NCBI GenBank assembly: GCA_902495955.1
Contig: CABUZE010000001.1
Span: forward strand, 1 to 30,155
Direction of reading: 5' to 3'
DNA: 30,155 bases
Source: an uncultured Collinsella sp.
Lineage (GTDB): Bacteria; Actinomycetota; Coriobacteriia; Coriobacteriales; Coriobacteriaceae
The notes under the pieces were generated by a model, which was not told the DNA's origin, did not search any database, and saw nothing but the letters and a program-made list of their open reading frames with translations. Shown piece by piece: positions 24,023 to 30,155 of this stretch. The stretch's first letter is position 1. Every line of letters begins with the position of its first letter. Both the position numbers and the translations under genes were made by a program.

Positions 24023-24956
24023 CAAGATCGCCAATCGCAAGGTTATCTGCGACACGCTGCTCGAGGCCGCGAAGACCGATAAGGATATCGTCGTCCTGTG
24101 CTCCGACTCCCGCGGCTCCGCGTCGCTCACGCCGTTCTTTGATCAGTATCCCCAGCAGTCCGTTGAGGTCGGCATCGCCGAGCAGGACCTGGTGAGCATC
24201 GCCGCCGGCATGGCTTCGTGCGGCAAGAAGGCCTGGGCCGCTTCGCCGGCGTCCTTTGTGACCACGCGCTCGTATGAGCAGTGCAAAGTCGACGTCTCGT
24301 ACTCCAACACCAACGTCAAGCTCATCGGCATCTCGGGCGGCGTGTCCTACGGCGCCTTGGGCATGAGCCATCACTCCGCGCAGGATATCGCCGCCATGAG
24401 CGCGATTCCCAACATGCGCGTGTATCTGCCGAGCGACCGCTTCCAGACCGCCGAGCTCGTGCGCGCCCTGGTAGCCGATAACAAGCCGGCTTACATCCGC
24501 GTGGGCCGCAATCCGGTCGAGGACGTGTATACCGAGGACGAGTGCCCGTTCCAGATGGACCGTGCCACCTGGGTTCGCCGCGGCACCGATGTGACGCTCG
24601 TCGCCACCGGCGAGATGGTCCGCCATGCCGTGGATGCCGCCGACCTGCTGGCCGAGCAGGGCATCTCGGCAACGGTGCTCGACATGTACTGCGTCAAGCC
24701 GCTCGACGCCGAGGCCGTGATTGAGGCCGCCGGTGCCACGCGCGCCGTTGTGACCGTCGAGGAGCACAGCCCCTTCGGCGGCCTGGGTTCTATGGTCGCG
24801 CAGGTGGTGGGCGAGCATTGCCCGCGTCCGGTCAAGTGCCTCTCCCTGCCCGACGCGCCGGTCATCACCGGCACGAGCCCCGAGGTCTTTGCACACTACG
24901 GCCTGACGGGTGCCGGAATCGCGCAGACGGTCGCCGACTTCCTGCCCACAGAGTAA
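24015..24956 (+). CDS. Transketolase, C-terminal (pyrimidine-binding) subunit
   Basis: This 313-residue protein has the pyrimidine domain with the catalytic Glu in VEVGIAEQDLVSIAAGMAS (about 54) and the GVSYGALGMSHHSAQD loop. The C-terminal domain is VTLVATGEMVRHAV. ATG 24015 is chosen because AAGGAGG lies 7 bases upstream and the start overlaps the N-subunit stop by 8 bases, giving strict coupling. The frame is open to 23961, but that part lies inside the N-subunit. With its partner it transfers a two-carbon ketol unit between sugars, with glyceraldehyde 3-phosphate as the usual acceptor. Confidence 0.92.
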   Translation: MANKIANRKVICDTLLEAAKTDKDIVVLCSDSRGSASLTPFFDQYPQQSVEVGIAEQDLVSIAAGMASCGKKAWAASPASFVTTRSYEQCKVDVSYSNTNVKLIGISGGVSYGALGMSHHSAQDIAAMSAIPNMRVYLPSDRFQTAELVRALVADNKPAYIRVGRNPVEDVYTEDECPFQMDRATWVRRGTDVTLVATGEMVRHAVDAADLLAEQGISATVLDMYCVKPLDAEAVIEAAGATRAVVTVEEHSPFGGLGSMVAQVVGEHCPRPVKCLSLPDAPVITGTSPEVFAHYGLTGAGIAQTVADFLPTE

Positions 24957-24960
24957 CTGG

Positions 24961-24993
24961 AATGTGACAAAGGGGCCGTCCCTTTGTCACATT
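24961..24993. repeat. Perfect 14-bp hairpin between transketolase and kinase genes
   Basis: AATGTGACAAAGGG (24961-24974) and CCCTTTGTCACATT (24980-24993) flank the loop GCCGT. It lies inside an operon, 20 bases before the kinase start. It could reduce read-through or protect the upstream message. Its core CAAAGG...CCTTTG resembles the hairpins at 28085 and 29421. Confidence 0.75.
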
Positions 24994-25012
24994 CGTTTTG
25001 AAAGGGGTGGCC

Positions 25013-26503
25013 ATGGGCCGCTACATCATCGGAATCGATCAATCCACGCAGGGCACCAAGGCGCTGCTGGTGGACGAGGGCGGCCATCTGATTCATCGTG
25101 CCGATCGCTCGCATCGCCAGATTGTCAACGAGGCCGGCTGGGTGAGCCATGATCCGGCCGAGATTGCCGCCAATGTGCTGGCCGTGGCGCGTGCCGTGGT
25201 GGAGGAGACTGGGGTCGACCCGGCCGACGTCGCCGGCATCGGCATCTCCAACCAGCGCGAGACCACCGTTGCCTGGAACCGCACGACGGGCGATCCGCTG
25301 TGCGACGCCGTGGTGTGGCAGTGCGCCCGCGCCCGCGAGCTGTGCGACGAGCTGGCCGCACGCGAGGGTGTGGCCGACCTGGTGCGCGACACGACGGGTC
25401 TGGTACTCTCGCCCTACTATCCGGCGGGCAAGATGGCCTGGATTCTCGCGAACGTTCCCGCGGCTGCCGAGGCCGAGGCGGCGGGTGAGCTGTGTCTGGG
25501 CACCATCGATGCCTGGGTGGTCTGGACGCTCACGGGCGGCGCGGAGTTCCGCTGCGACTGGTCTAACGCCGGCCGCACGCAGCTCTTTGACCTGCGCCGT
25601 GGCTGCTGGAGCGAGCCGGTGTGCGAGGCCTTTGGCGTCGACGTGGCCTGCCTGCCGCAGGTGACCGATTCCGATGGCCTGTTCGGCACGACGGACCTGG
25701 GCGGCTTTTTGCCGGCACCCGTGCCCATTCACGGCGTGCTCGGCGACAGCCATGCGGCCTTGTTCGCGCAGGGTTGCCACAGCCGCGGTATGGCCAAGGC
25801 GACCTATGGCACCGGCAGCTCGGTCATGATGAACGTCGGCGACGAGTTCGTTGCCAGCTCGCACGGGCTTTCGAGCTCGCTCGCATGGCGTATGGACGGC
25901 GTGACCGAGTATGTACTCGAGGGCAACGTGAGCTACGCCGGCGCCGTTAAGACGTGGCTGCGCGATGATCTGGAGCTCATCAATAACCCCGAGGAAGTTA
26001 CCGACCTGTGCTACGCCGCCAATCCGGCGAGCCGTGTCTACTTTGTACCGGCGTTTACCGGTTTGGGCGCGCCGCACTGGGCGAGTGACGCCGAGGGCTG
26101 CGTCTTTGGCATGACGCGCACCACGGGTCGCGCGGAGTTCGTGAAGGCCGCCGACGAGTCGATTGCCTATCAGATCTTTGACGTGATCGATGCGATGGTC
26201 GAGGACTCGGGCGCGGCATTGGCCGAGCTTCGTGTTGACGGCGGTCCCACGCGCGACGCGTACCTGATGCAGTTTGAGAGCGACTTGGTTGGTTCGCCCA
26301 TTCGCATCGCGAGCAACGACGAGATGAGCGGTCTGGGTGCGGCCTGGGCCTGCGGCATTGCGCTGGGCATGTACACGCGCGATGTCGTCGACGTCTACGG
26401 TGCCCGCGGCATCGTGGAGCCTGTCATGACCGCCGACGAACGCACCAAAAAGATCGCCGGCTGGCGCCACGCTGTCAAATCAACAATTGCATACACTGCC
26501 TAG
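25013..26503 (+). CDS. FGGY carbohydrate kinase, glycerol-kinase-like
   Basis: This 496-residue ATP-dependent kinase has the FGGY fold (GIDQSTQGTKALLVD; AFTGLGAPHW; RVDGGPTRDAYLMQ). Counting residues, the E. coli GlpK substrate contacts R83, E84, W103, Y135 and D245 fall on R82, E83, W102, Y135 and D245 here. Two others differ: Q246 is S246 and F270 is S270, which would enlarge the pocket. It is therefore a GlpK relative with altered specificity. It may act on a short ketose, tetrulose, triose or pentulose rather than on glycerol, although glycerol kinase itself is not excluded. ATG 25013 follows AAAGGGGTGG; an upstream in-frame TTG (24998) lacks spacing. It is the last gene of the isomerase/transketolase set. 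Confidence 0.88.
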   Translation: MGRYIIGIDQSTQGTKALLVDEGGHLIHRADRSHRQIVNEAGWVSHDPAEIAANVLAVARAVVEETGVDPADVAGIGISNQRETTVAWNRTTGDPLCDAVVWQCARARELCDELAAREGVADLVRDTTGLVLSPYYPAGKMAWILANVPAAAEAEAAGELCLGTIDAWVVWTLTGGAEFRCDWSNAGRTQLFDLRRGCWSEPVCEAFGVDVACLPQVTDSDGLFGTTDLGGFLPAPVPIHGVLGDSHAALFAQGCHSRGMAKATYGTGSSVMMNVGDEFVASSHGLSSSLAWRMDGVTEYVLEGNVSYAGAVKTWLRDDLELINNPEEVTDLCYAANPASRVYFVPAFTGLGAPHWASDAEGCVFGMTRTTGRAEFVKAADESIAYQIFDVIDAMVEDSGAALAELRVDGGPTRDAYLMQFESDLVGSPIRIASNDEMSGLGAAWACGIALGMYTRDVVDVYGARGIVEPVMTADERTKKIAGWRHAVKSTIAYTA

Positions 26504-26515
26504 CATGATTTTTCC

Positions 26516-26633
26516 GGGACGGGGATTAAAAACTCATTGGTCCTCGTCCCAGGTAGCTTATTTGGGACGGGGCTTTTTTGACTGGTATGATTGGTGCGAC
26601 CATTCGAACCAGCTAAAAGAGCCCCGTCCCAAA
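26516..26633 (+). promoter_or_regulatory. Four-segment attenuator-like leader before luxS
   Basis: Four copies of one module alternate in orientation: GGGACGGGGA (26516), TCCTCGTCCCA (26541), TGGGACGGGGC plus six T (26563-26579) and GCCCCGTCCCAAA (26621). Pairing 2:3 makes an intrinsic terminator. Pairings 1:2 and 3:4 are the alternatives. Segment 3:4 encloses a smaller stem (CTGGT/ACCAG). At minimum this ends the kinase transcript. Confidence 0.6.
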
Positions 26634-26655
26634 TTGACTACCGAGAGGATCTGCT

Positions 26656-27144
26656 ATGGAGCGCATCGCGAGTTTTTCCGTTGACCATCTGCTGCTTGAG
26701 CCCGGCGTGTATGTGAGCCGCATTGACCGCGATTCGGCGACCGGTGCCGCCGTCACCACCTTTGATCTGCGCCTGACCACGCCCAACAAGGAGCCGGTCA
26801 TGAACACGGCCGAGTGCCACACCATCGAGCACCTGGGCGCGACGTTCCTCCGCAATCATGCCGAGTGGTCGAGCCGCATTGTCTACTTTGGCCCCATGGG
26901 CTGCCGCACGGGCTTTTACCTCGTCGTTTTTGGTGAGCTGACGAGCGAGGAGATTCTGCCGCTCGTGCGCGAGCTGTTCGAGTTTGTCGCCGACTTTGAG
27001 GGTGATGTCCCCGGAGCCGCTCCCGAGGAGTGCGGTAACTACCTGGACCAGAACCTCCCCATGGCAAACTGGCTCGCGCGCCGCTATCTCGACCGCGACC
27101 TGGCCGATATCGACGAGAAGCACCTGCACTATCAGCAGGCGTAA
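26656..27144 (+). CDS. luxS: S-ribosylhomocysteine lyase LuxS
   Basis: This 162-residue metalloenzyme splits S-ribosylhomocysteine to homocysteine and DPD, the precursor of autoinducer-2, within the activated methyl cycle. The metal ligands H55 and H59 are in the HTIEH motif with catalytic E58. Catalytic C83 is in GCRTG and the third ligand C126 is in EECGNYLDQNL. Length and all key residues match the family. The ATG at 26656 has GAGAGG upstream. It is a single gene with its own terminator, preceded by the multi-hairpin leader at 26516-26633. No pfs/mtn gene is visible nearby. Confidence 0.97.
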   Translation: MERIASFSVDHLLLEPGVYVSRIDRDSATGAAVTTFDLRLTTPNKEPVMNTAECHTIEHLGATFLRNHAEWSSRIVYFGPMGCRTGFYLVVFGELTSEEILPLVRELFEFVADFEGDVPGAAPEECGNYLDQNLPMANWLARRYLDRDLADIDEKHLHYQQA

Positions 27145-27175
27145 GGCTGCTGGCAGGAATAGCGTTTGCGCCAGA

Positions 27176-27205
27176 AGCGCTCCCGCTCTTTGTGGGGCGC
27201 TTTTT
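27176..27205 (+). terminator. Intrinsic terminator of luxS
   Basis: AGCGCTCC (27176-27183) pairs with GGGGCGCT (27194-27201) with one G-U pair, and T5 follows. Confidence 0.85.
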
Positions 27206-27279
27206 CATGCTGGGCGCTCAAAACGGAACGAGATAGTTCTAGAATGTTCATACTGTCACATAAACGAACAGGAGCGAGC

Positions 27280-27924
27280 ATGCATATCTACTCTGTATCA
27301 GATCCCGAGTTCAAATCTTATGGCCGCGTGTGGAACGACGTTCCGTCCAACCTGACCGCTCCGCTCGTCGGGGCGCTTTCCGCTACGCCCATCCCCGAGG
27401 GCAGCAAGTACGTAGCAAGCGCGCCGGAGCTCGAGGGCGTCAAGGATGCCGATAAACTGGGCTTTCTCATGTTTGGCGGCCGTCCCTTCCAGCTCGGCTG
27501 GTGCAACGGCCACAACACGCGTCTCAACTGCCTGGAGTACCACCGCGCGAGCGAGTTCAACCTGGGTGCACGCGACTTTATCCTGCTCGTGGCACATCGC
27601 TGGGAGATCGAGGACGGCAAGCTCGATACCGCGTGCGTCAAGGCGTTCCGCGTGCCGGCGGGCAAGGTCGTCGAGGTTTTCAACACCACGCTCCACTACA
27701 CGCCGTGCATGGTCGACGACGGTGGCTTCCAGGTGATGGTGGCGCTGCCCGCTGGCACCAATGGTCCGCGCCCCGAGGCCGCGGCCGACATGCCCGCGGC
27801 CGGTGACAGCTACTGCTACTGGAAGGCAGACAAGTGGGTTCTCTGCCACGCCGACAGCCCCAAGGCTGCCGAGGGCGGCTACGTAGGCCTCATCGGCAAG
27901 AACCTCGACATCGCCGTGGACTAG
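27280..27924 (+). CDS. DUF4867 family protein
   Basis: This 214-residue protein begins MHIYSVSDPEFKSYGRV, the DUF4867 N-terminus. It has a cupin-like pattern: FGGRPFQLGWCNGHNTRLNC, then EYHRASEFNLGARDFILLVAH near residues 85-108, and VFNTTLHYTPC near 131. The His/Glu set in EYHRASE and the later histidines could hold a metal, as in ureidoglycolate lyase-like cupins, but the function is unassigned. ATG 27280 has AGGAGCGAG upstream; the longer open frame to 27166 has no reason to be used. The last 18 codons are duplicated at 29295-29348. Members are often seen near sugar-isomerase genes (from memory), so a sugar-epimerase-like role is a guess. Confidence 0.82.
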   Translation: MHIYSVSDPEFKSYGRVWNDVPSNLTAPLVGALSATPIPEGSKYVASAPELEGVKDADKLGFLMFGGRPFQLGWCNGHNTRLNCLEYHRASEFNLGARDFILLVAHRWEIEDGKLDTACVKAFRVPAGKVVEVFNTTLHYTPCMVDDGGFQVMVALPAGTNGPRPEAAADMPAAGDSYCYWKADKWVLCHADSPKAAEGGYVGLIGKNLDIAVD

Positions 27925-27932
27925 AATCTTCT

Positions 27933-28117
27933 GTCTCGATCTGTAACATCTGGCGGGCTAAATCGTCTCTACCTGTTACAGATTTAGACAAACTGTAGGG
28001 GACAGACCGAACAATCTCAATCTGTAACACCAAGCCCGGTTTTTGCTGCCTACCTGTTACAGATCGAGACAAACCGGGCCCAATCCACCACAAAGGCGCC
28101 TGTCCCCATTGTGGTGG
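27933..28117. repeat. Two TCTGTAACA/TGTTACAGA palindromes plus a CCACCACAA hairpin
   Basis: The first palindrome pairs GTCTCGATCTGTAACA (27933-27948) with TGTTACAGATTTAGAC (27974-27989). The second pairs TCTCAATCTGTAACA (28015-28029) with TGTTACAGATCGAGA (28055-28069). CCACCACAA (28085-28093) pairs with TTGTGGTGG (28109-28117) around GGCGCCTGTCCCC. It sits between the convergent DUF4867 and ATPase genes. A related copy occurs at 29357-29465. Confidence 0.8.
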
Positions 28118-28121
28118 CTGC

Positions 28122-29228
28122 CTAGAGTTGGCTGCGCAGGTAGTCAGCCATATATGGTACGGCGAAACGCACGTAACCGCGGCGCGCCTGTTCGATTACG
28201 CCGGCGTCGATGAGGCGCCGGCGATACTTTTGCGCATAGTCGGGTGTGACCGACATGCGCTTCGCTACATCGGAAATGCGCGACACGGCGGCTTCGTCAT
28301 CGGTCATTGCAGCGAGAAACGCAACATCTTGGTCCGATAGCGCGGCGAGCGTCGTTTCGCACACATCGTTTTCGAAATCGGCCTTTGACGCTTCGATTGC
28401 TCCGTCGACTTGCTCTGGCGTTACGTGTTCTCCTGCCTGGCAACGATTGGCGATGTTGTAGCCGATGAGCTGCAGCATGTAGGGCGAGCCCTGAGTTGCG
28501 CGAGCAGCGTCCAGCCGAAGATTGCCTGGAATATCAAGGTCGAGCTCTTCGAAAGCTCGCTGATAGTAGGCATCCACATCTCCAACTGAAAGCGGTTCGA
28601 GCGTGACCTTGCGTGCGCGGTTGAGAAATGTCAGCACGCGGTCGTTGAGTGTCGCGCAGACTGCTCCCGGGAGGCCCGCCATGACGAGCGCGACGTTGAG
28701 CCGTTCGCCGACCAGCTCTTGATAGGCGGTAACGAGCTGTCTGATCTCGGGCGAGTTTGCCTGGAGCTCGTCGATGAGGATGAGGATGCCATGCCCTTGC
28801 TCGGTTAACTTGCGTGCCAGCTGCGTGAGTTTGAACTGAAAACTCTTAGTTTCCTGCACATCGCGCGTGAACTCAAGGCCGGCTGAGAAGCCGAAGACGC
28901 TCAGGCTGCCGCCCGCAAGTTTGGGGAGACGATGCTTGTTGGCGTAGGGCTCGCCCGCTTCCTGGATCTTCTCAACAATACGCTCGAGCATATCCTCGGA
29001 GGCTACGGTGGGCGTGGCGACAACAAAGCCGAGCTTGCGTGCGCGATCGGCAAGTTCCCACAGCAGAACCGTTTTGCCGCTGCCTAGCTGGCCGAGCATG
29101 AGCATGGCTCGGTCTCGATTGCCCGGCTCCTGCTCAAGGCCGGAGATGAATGTCGAAATCACGCTCCCGCGCCCCACCAGATAGGACGGGCGATTTCCAA
29201 ATGAAGGGGAGAAGATGGTTTCAGTCAT
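28122..29228 (-). CDS. P-loop ATPase with winged-helix C-terminus (Orc1/Cdc6-like, ATPase_2 group)
   Basis: This 368-residue protein contains YLVGR near 16-20, Walker A GQLGSGKT (46-53), Walker B ILILIDELQ (148-156) and a sensor region GLPGAV near 208. Its C-terminal winged helix covers about 295-365 (SDVAKRMSVTPDYAQKYRRRLIDAGVI). This fits the archaeal-type/STAND ATP-binding proteins that are scattered, often mobile, in gut bacteria. The target of its ATP-driven action is unknown. The ATG follows GGAAAGGAG within an all-purine leader. It is oriented against its neighbours and lies between direct repeats, so it is probably a recent arrival. Its codon use is less biased toward GGC/GCC than that of the neighbours. 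It could belong to a defence or toxin-like group, but no partner gene is present. Confidence 0.85.
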   Translation of the reverse strand: MTETIFSPSFGNRPSYLVGRGSVISTFISGLEQEPGNRDRAMLMLGQLGSGKTVLLWELADRARKLGFVVATPTVASEDMLERIVEKIQEAGEPYANKHRLPKLAGGSLSVFGFSAGLEFTRDVQETKSFQFKLTQLARKLTEQGHGILILIDELQANSPEIRQLVTAYQELVGERLNVALVMAGLPGAVCATLNDRVLTFLNRARKVTLEPLSVGDVDAYYQRAFEELDLDIPGNLRLDAARATQGSPYMLQLIGYNIANRCQAGEHVTPEQVDGAIEASKADFENDVCETTLAALSDQDVAFLAAMTDDEAAVSRISDVAKRMSVTPDYAQKYRRRLIDAGVIEQARRGYVRFAVPYMADYLRSQL

Positions 29229-29270
29229 GAGTCTCCTTTCCTTTTTTTCCTATTTTTTCCTTTTTTCCCT
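29229..29270 (-). promoter_or_regulatory. Purine-rich leader with stacked ribosome sites for the ATPase gene
   Basis: On the minus strand the sequence before the start codon is almost only A and G, with AGGAAAAAA-type units repeated three times and ending GGAAAGGAGACTC-ATG. It offers a strong Shine-Dalgarno and little structure. It contrasts sharply with the GC-rich surroundings. Confidence 0.7.
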
Positions 29271-29273
29271 ATT

Positions 29274-29348
29274 CAGTCAAATGAGTTGCTGGACGAAGGC
29301 GGCTACGTAGGCCTCATCGGTAAAAACCTCGACATCGCCGTGGACTAG
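29274..29348 (+). pseudogene. 3' remnant of a DUF4867 gene
   Basis: The frame 29295-29348 encodes EGGYVGLIGKNLDIAVD plus stop, identical to the end of the gene at 27280-27924. The nucleotide differences lie at third positions (GAG/GAA, GGC/GGT, AAG/AAA). The frame continues upstream as IQSNELLD, which does not match the intact copy closely. No start or upstream part of the gene is present. Confidence 0.75.
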
Positions 29349-29465
29349 AATCTTCCGTCTCAATCTGTAACATCTAGCGGGCTAAATCGTCTCTACCTGT
29401 TACAGATCGAGACAAACCGCCCCAAACCACCACAAAGGTGCCTGTCTCCTTTGTGGTGGTTTGGG
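29295..29465. repeat. Direct-repeat copy flanking the ATPase gene, with 18-bp hairpin
   Basis: 29295-29417 matches 27871-27993 with about nine differences. It includes the palindrome GTCTCAATCTGTAACA (29357-29372) with TGTTACAGATCGAGAC (29398-29413). Its right part (29398-29459) instead matches 28055-28117. CCCAAACCACCACAAAGG (29421-29438) and its complement (29448-29465) form a perfect 18-bp stem. This covers much of the 385-base gap 29229-29613. Confidence 0.85.
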
Positions 29466-29549
29466 CAGGCGGGTATCAAAAAGTGTCAGATTGGGGTGGC
29501 TGTCGAGCGCCCGCGTGCGAAAAGAAGTGTCGACCTGAGCCGCTGTCGT

Positions 29550-29578
29550 TGGGCGAGGCCCTATTTGCGGGGATACTA
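29550..29578 (+). promoter_or_regulatory. Sigma70-type promoter of the GH1 gene
   Basis: TTGGGC (29550-29555), a 17-base spacer and GATACT (29573-29578) give a fair promoter 36 bases before the start codon. Confidence 0.5.
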
Positions 29579-29601
29579 AAACCACGACAAGCAGCGTATG
29601 A

Positions 29602-30155
<554 letters not shown>

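Noticed and set aside
26581..26615. A TTCGAA-containing stretch on the minus strand resembling the T-loop and CCA end of a tRNA
   Set aside because: The bases flanking the loop do not form a T-stem, and no acceptor, D or anticodon arm can be drawn; it is better explained by the hairpin before luxS.
27933..28117. CRISPR array suggested by repeated TCTGTAACA units
   Set aside because: The units are inverted pairs forming palindromes with unequal spacing, not direct repeats with regular spacers, and no cas gene is near.

Overview
The window reads as an ordinary chromosomal stretch of a high-GC, gut-type Actinomycetota. The best guess is a Coriobacteriia member close to Collinsella, judged from codon use, gene types and many small intergenic palindromes. 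This is inference from style and gene content, because no rRNA marker is present. No tRNA, rRNA, CRISPR array, phage gene or intact insertion sequence was recognised. About 23 protein genes are supported. Two are cut by the window edges: an FtsX-type permease at the left and a GH1 glucosidase at the right.

Region 1 (1-5.8 kb) holds the end of an ABC permease, a class I methyltransferase, a DUF362 double-[4Fe-4S] protein and, on the minus strand, a membrane-anchored alpha/beta hydrolase. Region 2 (6-15.4 kb) is an envelope and metal-ion block, all on the plus strand. It contains a hemolysin III (PAQR) protein, a CNNM/CorC-type DUF21-CBS protein, a stand-alone homologue of the N-terminal domain of cyanophycin synthetase with an acidic tail, a YtxH protein overlapping a PRC-barrel protein, a polysaccharide deacetylase that has lost its metal-binding histidines, a PRC/MgtE_N/CBS membrane protein and an unusual NRAMP-family transporter. 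The CNNM, MgtE-like and NRAMP-like genes together suggest Mg2+ homeostasis.

Region 3 (15.4-18.3 kb) has a 231-bp MITE-like element and a minus-strand OatA-like acyltransferase with an SGNH domain. Region 4 (18.3-26.5 kb) is catabolic. Ribokinase plus nucleoside hydrolase would turn ribonucleosides into ribose 5-phosphate. A LacI regulator is followed by an L-fucose-isomerase-family enzyme, a two-subunit transketolase and a glycerol-kinase-like FGGY kinase. The intergenic DNA around the regulator is packed with GTTTAC/GTTTAG hexamers that look like its operators. The substrate is unknown, and this cassette is the best candidate for an undescribed pathway.

Region 5 (26.5-30.2 kb) contains luxS behind an attenuator-like leader, a DUF4867 gene, a minus-strand mobile-looking P-loop ATPase, and the start of a 6-phospho-beta-glucosidase. 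The ATPase is bracketed by a direct repeat that includes the last codons of the DUF4867 gene. Coding differences between the two copies are synonymous, which points to import of the ATPase together with flank from another strain.

Several intergenic gaps carry nested palindromes built on a GGGGAC/GTCCCC core.
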